Assembly (NCBI GenBank): GCA_002409965.1
Contig: DHON01000025.1
Location: 1 to 9,680, forward strand
Direction: 5' to 3'
From: Firmicutes bacterium UBA5389
GTDB taxonomy: Bacteria > Bacillota > DTU025
DNA length: 9,680 nucleotides
Shown here: positions 7,101-9,680 of the stretch, in pieces
Position numbering within the stretch: position 1 is the stretch's first letter
Layout: each line of letters opens with the position of its first letter
Translations under genes and position numbers: made by a program
The notes under the pieces: generated by a model
The model's input: only the letters and a program-made list of their open reading frames with translations
Database searches by the model: none
Told to the model about the DNA's origin: nothing

Positions 7101-9680
7101 GATATGGCTTTCGACAGAAACCATAACCTGATGTGGCAAGTCAACGTTGGAGGGGACAACGGCGTCTACGGGATGGACCCGGAGACTGGCGCTGTGGTCT
7201 GTTGGATAAACACCGGCGCTTGGACTGATGTTTCCCAGAGAGGGCTTGCCTACTGCCCCGACGACGACACCTTCTGTATAGGAGGATGGAACGAGAACAT
7301 AATCTATCGTTTCAAGGGCATTGATTGGGATAATCCAGGAGAAATCATTGACCAGTGGACCTTCCCACACAGCATTGCTGGACTTGAGTGGCACCCCAGC
7401 GGAGTGTTGTGGGTGACAAGCAATGCTCAGTGGGACATGATCTACGCGGTCGATCCCGCTACGCATGCGGTGATAGAGAGTGCCCCCAATCCGGGGACGG
7501 AGGAATACACAGGCGCAGGCCTTGCAGTCGATCTTGAGGGCAACCTATGGGTCATGTCTCAAAAGGAGAAAACGATATACCAGATTGACTCAGGCACGCG
7601 TGCCATCCCGGGCTTTGAAGCTCGTCCCGTGAGGGGAACGGTGCCTGCTGGAGACAGCATGAATATCGAAGTCATGGTTGTGGCTGATCTGATAGGTCGT
7701 CCGGGTGAAGACGTAAGCAAGCACCTGCAAGCAGTGACTGACGACCCAAGCAACGCGGTTCTCTACGTTGATGTGAACGTGCACATTCAGTCTCCGCCTT
7801 CCATAAAGTCAATCTCGGCGATGCCCAGTGTCGGTGAACCTCCGCTTGAGGTGCATTTCGAGGCTGAGGCAACCCCGGGCGAGGCCTCAATTGCAGACAT
7901 GTGGTGGGATTTCGGAGACGGGTCAGAACATGTTCACGCCGCAACGGCAGATCATGTCTATACAGAACTCGGCACCTATGAAGCGTCATTCTATGTTATG
8001 GACGAGGATGGCGTCGGGACCACAGAAACGGTTCAAATCGAAGTCATCTGGCTGCCTGTTCTGGAAGTGAAGCAGAGCGGTTTCGATGTCGTGATGCCGC
8101 CTGGAACGGCAGGCCAGGACGTTCTCACTATAGCGAACTCGGGCAATGCGGACATGAGCTTCTGGGTTAGTGTGGCCCCGAGTTTTGCGGAGAGCCCGGA
8201 GTGGAAGAGATACGTAGCTGAGCAGCATGGGAAGGGCGATTATGCAAATGAACCGGTGGGCTTTGCCGGCGCTGGAGCCGGTGGACCCGACACATTCGGC
8301 TACATCTGGATGGATAGCCAGCAGCCGAACGGCCCATCCTTCGATTGGCTGGAGATAAGCGAAATTGGCACTCAGGTATGGATGGACGATGAGTCCGGAC
8401 GAGTGATCTCGCTGCCGTTCGCCTTCCCATTCTACGGCGACCTGAATACACAGGTGGGGTTGTCGTCCAATGGGTATCTCTCATTCGATGTTACAGTGCT
8501 GAAGGGATACTTCGAAAATACGCCTATCCCGGATGGAGCAAGTCCAAGCAGCTTGTTGGCCGCATTCTGGGATGACCTCAATCCTGCAGAGGCAGGCGCT
8601 GTCTATACCTACCATGATGAGGCTGGCGAGCGATTCCTCGTGGAGTTCAAGGATGTTCCGCGATGGGGTGACAATCAGGAGATTGAAGCCGGAGGCTTCA
8701 CCTTCCAGATTGTGCTGAAGCCCAACGGCACCATCATCTATCAGTATCTGAAGATGGAAGGCGATGTTACCGGTGCCACAGTGGGCATAGAAAACGATGC
8801 TGGAGACGATGGACTTCAGGTAGTCTACAATGCGCCATACATCATCGATGGTCTTGCAGTGGCCTTTGTGCCGGTTGGCGCCCTGTTGGACGTGAATCCT
8901 ACGCACGGACTTCTTGTCCCCGGGCGGAGCCAGGATGTAGTGGTGACTTTCGGATCAGCTAAGGCTACTCCTGGAACGTATTCGCTCTACATATACGTGA
9001 GCGCTGACGATCCGTACCGACCCAGTGTTGCAGTGCCCGTTACCCTGAAGCTCAACCTTGCGCCGGCTGTTGAACTGACTGCGCCGGCGGGCGGAGAAGA
9101 GCTGCACGGGGCGAGCGAGATCAAGTGGACAGCGTCCGACCCTGACGACCCCGCTGACGCGCTCACAGTCGGCCTATACTGGTCACGCGATGGGGGAGAG
9201 TGGCGCGAGATCGCCAGAGGCCTTGCCAACACCGGTTCCTACATGTGGAACACGGCCAGCGTGGGCCTGGGCGGGGATGCGTTCCGCGTGCGGATGGTCG
9301 TGACGGATCCCGCAGGCGAAACCGCAGAAACCATCAGCGAACCCTTCACTATCCTGAATACCGCGCCAACTGCGGCGTTCAACTACTCGCCATCGCCAGC
9401 TACGGTGACAAGCCTTGTCGAGTTCGTCGACGCGTCGACTGACGACGGCCAGATCACGGCGTGGCATTGGGAGTTCGGCGATGGAGTTGAAAGCTCGGAG
9501 CGTAACCCGAAACACCAGTACAGCGCCAAGGGCGCGTTCACTGTCAAGCTGACGGTAGTCGACGATGGAGGCCTGACCGGGGTGTGCGAAAGGCAGATCC
9601 AGGTGGTCAATGCTGTTCCCACGGTGAGGATCCTGAGGCCCGAAGCGGGAGAGACCTGGGCCAGGGCGAGGGAGATCGAA
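1044..9680 (+). CDS. Giant S8 (subtilisin-like) serine protease lipoprotein with PKD and split Ig-like repeat stalk, 3' end outside window
   Basis: A single frame of 2879 codons without a stop leaves the right edge. Order: lipoprotein signal peptide 1-25 with lipobox LTAC (C26); prodomain about 54-133; S8 catalytic domain about 145-502 with Asp196, His261, oxyanion Asn349 and Ser433; then PKD domains at 504-587, 904-988, 1317-1400, 1780-1862, 2251-2334 and 2773-2856. Each of the first five PKDs is followed by an Ig-like ASH/BACON-type domain interrupted by module A (646-836, 1057-1251, 2413-2608) or B (1489-1715, 1960-2184). An Ig-like domain (2673-2772) precedes the last PKD and another starts at 2857. 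The catalytic set is intact, so an active, exported peptide hydrolase tethered by lipid is expected. Subtilisins are usually 300-500 residues; this one is at least six times longer, mostly repeat stalk. Substrate unknown. Transcribed alone as far as can be seen. Confidence 0.95.
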   Translation, partial: MARSCRRLCVLVAVFAVAGILALTACDSVRAGSPTQQEMMGGWQCGPEAYHPSRLLVRFSDGIMTAQAATDVVQSLGYSVCKVADFESSARFPGGLRIGVVELPQGESLSTAMATLEMALGVMYVERDPVQYPDQAPVIPDDTFFERMWALHNENLPQEYIDPRMEGLPVDDADIDMPEAWEVFKGSRSMIVAVIDTGCYIDHPDLAANIWTNPGEIAGNGIDDDGNGYIDDIHGWDFCNNDNTVWDPGQRNSYGELNDNHGTHCAGTIGAVSNNAMGVTGINWDIRIMPLKFLGPEGGYTSDAIFALQYAAANGAVVTSNSWGGGPYNKAMKDAIEASNMLFVAAAGNSPNDNDTNPHYPSSYDSPNIIAVAASMQNDKPCDYPGWWGTSYGETTVDLFAPGGYILSTLPPDPPPALGEPGQEAYGFMYGTSMATPHVTGVVALLAGAYPDLPQYPGAPGWAEGSMTVKDAILGTVDKNYWLRGKCVTGGRLNARNALALSLPPVITSCSADPTEGRPPLAVSFTASAIDPDGNIADIWWDFGDGSPTVHQLTANHAYEDAGIYQATFHALDDVGLKSAASIEIRVFIPSQVGVTPTTVDATLKWGETQTRTVTVSNTGEGPLEYSVDVELEGLDGKLSSPGEKGGPDRYGYVWLDNAESGLPTSEWEDISDVGVDLKLRENENSRVRLPFEFPFYGELKDEVCITAHGYLTFGTPIVYGVNAPMPSPSQPNSVIAPFWDSLTFYSIPTGTVHYHYNDREFIVQWTNVRRSGDGNGKYTFQVALTPEGTIRFRYLTMIGEVLDMASIGIENSDGTDGLQVAYKEAYVHEGLEILFVPVWMEAGPEDKLEGVVVPGGSQDIDLTFGAAALPAGDWKANLVVYSNDAERPNVRVGTMLHAMSQIPPVIKSAEARPWAGPAPLAVDFSAIVVDYDGEIAETTWDFGDGSAPVLNSMAVTHTYETAGEYDAVFTVTDDDGLTGRAVIHMVVGPKPVIGVTPVSFTEVVRAHRQLAETLVITNSGDVPLTFKVGGMTGGSEEFAGPAGLPEGGNLLPEGKGGPDSFGYMWKDSDDPAGPIFDWVEISDVGTLLPTLKNNEYIEVELPWEFPFYGIPKSKITIASNGYLTFGPKGGEKLNRTIPYALEPNDLMAVWWMNLMPANGDGVYYHYDAANDRFIVEWHQVPRWMRSGSYTFQAMLYPDGKVVFQYLRMVFGSPYDAGKATIGIENGDGTDGCRVLYNKAGYIHDELAVQFEPFEWIRVNPGKGAIEPGESVEIAVVFDTEIKPSGVLDGWIIVDNNDLMNPAVKVPVHIDVLPNEPPVITGCTVNPQRGPATTEFTFVAGAHDSDGQLTDYWWDFGDNGAQVHDFVAKHVYTKDGVYTATFRAVDNDGYESAATVEVVVQDPPSASWSPKQIVLNVAQGQTASAAITMSNGGPGPLTFGGKGIGERISSVERPEDAEEMLEPGAFGTDGIFGNNASAVRTSWLPEEVGSVIKTWEAPWPITHSWGVGVNYETGDVIIGDPQHMKNFVVTPDGELTGTEWSVRSWAGAWMADMAWDGEYIWQVNVLGGNGIYQMDPQTGRVVNSIAQGPWTEYPQNGLAYNPNDDTFYIAGFWDNIIYHIKGLSWDSPGEVLDQWMMWIMPCGLAYHPIADVLIIETNSFPDEIYYVDPASHEVICKFNHPANWESNGAGIELDADGNLWVASQHENRMYLVNTGLGPVSGVTWAPKDGSVEPGASAAITVTAEAGHMTPGQHRSDVVFFTNDIDNPMIRIPVTMYVEAKPIVIQATATPAVGEPPLEVSFHAEVIAPDTPIATCRWDFGDGQSAQGIDAVHTYTVSGLYAARFTVEDELGGVATSRVDVSVRPLPSAGIDPGQLQVTVVPGGSGTATFTLSNSNGNADLTFALTARNGSAPSKAPEAMVLKPTGILIDADAPTSAGLFEPMDPAAIEGALGDYEADTVGEVIRSWPAPAPMERPWGMGFDGTNIWISDIGTKVNHIVTPEGVHTGRMFQAVWAGSWPGDMAFDRNHNLMWQVNVGGDNGVYGMDPETGAVVCWINTGAWTDVSQRGLAYCPDDDTFCIGGWNENIIYRFKGIDWDNPGEIIDQWTFPHSIAGLEWHPSGVLWVTSNAQWDMIYAVDPATHAVIESAPNPGTEEYTGAGLAVDLEGNLWVMSQKEKTIYQIDSGTRAIPGFEARPVRGTVPAGDSMNIEVMVVADLIGRPGEDVSKHLQAVTDDPSNAVLYVDVNVHIQSPPSIKSISAMPSVGEPPLEVHFEAEATPGEASIADMWWDFGDGSEHVHAATADHVYTELGTYEASFYVMDEDGVGTTETVQIEVIWLPVLEVKQSGFDVVMPPGTAGQDVLTIANSGNADMSFWVSVAPSFAESPEWKRYVAEQHGKGDYANEPVGFAGAGAGGPDTFGYIWMDSQQPNGPSFDWLEISEIGTQVWMDDESGRVISLPFAFPFYGDLNTQVGLSSNGYLSFDVTVLKGYFENTPIPDGASPSSLLAAFWDDLNPAEAGAVYTYHDEAGERFLVEFKDVPRWGDNQEIEAGGFTFQIVLKPNGTIIYQYLKMEGDVTGATVGIENDAGDDGLQVVYNAPYIIDGLAVAFVPVGALLDVNPTHGLLVPGRSQDVVVTFGSAKATPGTYSLYIYVSADDPYRPSVAVPVTLKLNLAPAVELTAPAGGEELHGASEIKWTASDPDDPADALTVGLYWSRDGGEWREIARGLANTGSYMWNTASVGLGGDAFRVRMVVTDPAGETAETISEPFTILNTAPTAAFNYSPSPATVTSLVEFVDASTDDGQITAWHWEFGDGVESSERNPKHQYSAKGAFTVKLTVVDDGGLTGVCERQIQVVNAVPTVRILRPEAGETWARAREIE
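1203..1442 (+). other. Subtilisin prodomain (fervidolysin/I9-like)
   Basis: Residues 54-133 begin RLLVRFSDG and contain two strand-helix repeats, ending with a predicted strand MYVERDPVQYP just before the mature domain. This fits the inhibitor/chaperone prodomain of S8 proteases, most like the fervidolysin N-terminal type. It would guide folding and be cut off by the protease itself. Confidence 0.65.
1476..2549 (+). other. S8 subtilisin-like catalytic domain
   Basis: The triad is in three classic motifs: VIDTG (Asp196), HGTHCAGT (His261) and GTSMATPHVTG (Ser433). The oxyanion Asn349 is in AAAGN and the substrate-binding strand is SWGG (322-325). Between Asp196 and His261 there is an insertion NPGEIAGNGIDDDGNGYIDD (213-232), an acidic calcium-loop type sequence found in thermitase/fervidolysin-like S8 enzymes. 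Cys265, in HGTHC, sits where proteinase K has its free Cys73, and Cys199 directly follows the catalytic DTG. The domain closes with GGRLNARNAL. Nothing essential is missing, so activity is expected. Confidence 0.95.
2553..3743 (+). repeat. Repeat unit 1: PKD + Ig-like domain split by module A1
   Basis: PKD 504-587 has the signature WWDFGDG at 540-546. The first part of an ASH/BACON-like Ig domain follows (VTPTTVDATLKWGETQTRTV and SNTGEGPLEYSV, about 593-634). Module A1 (646-836) opens GGPDRYGYVW and contains LPFEFPFYG, HGYLTFG, IAPFWDSL, TFQVAL and IGIENSDGTDGLQVAY. The Ig-like domain then resumes at 837-900 (VVVPGGSQDIDLTF, VVYSNDAERPNV). Module A resembles nidogen-type (NIDO) beta-sandwich modules in layout; I do not know a firm Pfam name. 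The FWDSL in the middle is FWDDL in copy A3 and VWWMNL in copy A2. Confidence 0.85.
3753..4979 (+). repeat. Repeat unit 2: PKD + Ig-like domain split by module A2
   Basis: PKD 904-988 has WDFGDG from Trp941 and a closing TDDDGLTGRAVIHMVV. The Ig-like first half is at about 990-1034 (VTPVSFTEVV, VITNSGDVPLTFKV). Module A2 spans 1057-1251 and opens GGPDSFGYMW, with DWVEISDVGT, FPFYG, SNGYLTFG, RFIVEWHQVP, YTFQAMLYPDG and IGIENGDGTDG. The second Ig half (1252-1312) has INPG-like WIRVNPGKGAIEPGESV and NPAVKVPVHIDV. A2 keeps the A1 anchor motifs but the intervening residues differ widely, so the duplication is old. Confidence 0.85.
4992..6380 (+). repeat. Repeat unit 3: PKD + Ig-like domain split by beta-propeller-like module B1
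   Basis: PKD 1317-1400 has WWDFGDNG (Trp1354), with Asn in place of the usual Gly. The Ig first half is about 1403-1445 (IVLNVAQGQTASAAITMSN). An acidic linker follows, then module B1 (1489-1715), in which short blade-like segments recur: WGVGVNYETGDVIIGD, MAWDGEYIWQVNV, IYQMDPQTG, GLAYNPNDDTFYIAG, CGLAYHPIADVLII, IYYVDPASHEVI and IELDADGNLWVASQ. This is the look of NHL/SMP-30-type beta-propellers with about five or six blades. The second Ig half (1716-1779) has GSVEPGASAAITV and FFTNDIDNPMIRIPV. Here the insert is unrelated to module A but occupies the same slot. Confidence 0.8.
6381..7790 (+). repeat. Repeat unit 4: PKD + Ig-like domain split by beta-propeller-like module B2
   Basis: PKD 1780-1862 has RWDFGDG (Trp1817). 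The Ig first half is about 1864-1910 (LQVTVVPGGSGTATFTLSN). Module B2 (1960-2184) repeats B1 segment by segment: WGMGFDGTNIWISD, LMWQVNVGGDNGVYGMDPE, GLAYCPDDDTFCIGG, NENIIYRFKGIDWDNPGE, YAVDPATHAVI, GAGLAVDLEGNLWVMSQ. B1 and B2 are far more alike than the A copies are to each other, so this is probably a later tandem duplication. The second Ig half (2185-2249) keeps GTVPAGDSMNIEV but its usual SNDP turn is TDDP and the strand before it is altered. Confidence 0.8.
7794..9053 (+). repeat. Repeat unit 5: PKD + Ig-like domain split by module A3
   Basis: PKD 2251-2334 has WWDFGDG (second Trp 2288) and DEDGVGTTETVQIEV. The Ig first half is about 2337-2385 (LTIANSGNADMSFWV). Module A3 (2413-2608) opens GGPDTFGYIW and carries FDWLEISEIGT, LPFAFPFYG, SNGYLSF, LLAAFWDDLNP, RFLVEFKDVPRW, FTFQIVLKPNG and VGIENDAGDDGLQVVY. 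The Ig second half (2609-2670) has LLVPGRSQDVVVTF and SADDPYRPSVAVPV. After two B units the protein returns to module A. Confidence 0.85.
9060..9680 (+). other. C-terminal tail in window: Ig-like domain, PKD6 and start of another Ig-like domain
   Basis: Residues 2673-2772 (VELTAPAGGEEL, IKWTASDPDD, VGLYWSRDGGEW, YMWNTASVG) look like an Ig-like bacterial adhesion domain of the Kre9/KNH general type. PKD6 (2773-2856) has WEFGDG at Trp2809, NPKHQYSAKGAFTVKLTV and a different lead-in (PTAAFNYSPSPA) from the five earlier PKDs. From 2857, VRILRPEAGETW opens another Ig-like domain that is cut by the edge. This part does not follow the split-Ig unit plan. Confidence 0.8.

Noticed and set aside
2553..9053. 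Nucleotide-level tandem repeats or a CRISPR-like array
   Set aside because: The repeats are protein domains of about 400-470 residues, diverged at DNA level, with no short regular repeat-spacer pattern.

Overview
The window reads as chromosomal DNA from a bacterium with an outer membrane. It is moderately GC-rich, roughly 55-60% by eye. The phylum cannot be fixed from the sequence. The diderm call rests on the left gene, the C-terminal part of a PorV/PorQ (UPF0164)-like outer-membrane beta-barrel. A strong Shine-Dalgarno and a lipobox on the second gene fit a bacterium. No tRNA, rRNA, CRISPR array or insertion sequence was seen.

Layout: bases 1-543 hold the 3' end of the barrel gene. A perfect-looking hairpin at 564-606 closes that unit. 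Bases 607-1043 are non-coding and contain several small dyads crowded upstream of the next gene. From 1044 to the right edge, one uninterrupted plus-strand frame of 2879 codons runs out of the window with no stop. It encodes a giant modular protein: lipoprotein signal peptide, prodomain, an S8 (subtilisin-like) serine protease with all catalytic residues, then a long chain of beta-sandwich modules.

The chain is the notable part. Five times in succession a PKD domain is followed by an Ig-like domain of the ASH/BACON type. Each Ig-like domain is split at the same point by an insert of about 190 residues or more. The insert is one of two unrelated kinds: A, a nidogen-like beta-rich module opening with a GGPDxFGYxW-type motif, or B, a beta-propeller-like module with WQVNV, MDPxTG and GNLWVxSQ motifs. 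The order is A-A-B-B-A. After unit 5 come an Ig-like domain, a sixth PKD and the start of another Ig-like domain, in DNA that looks more GC-rich in sampled lines.

Together the genes suggest an envelope or cell-surface locus: a barrel protein beside a very large lipid-anchored extracellular protease, whose repeat stalk probably spaces the protease from the surface or binds polymers, cells or substrates. The stalk role is inference. No complete defence or mobile system is visible. Long antisense frames across the giant gene are shadows of its codon usage.
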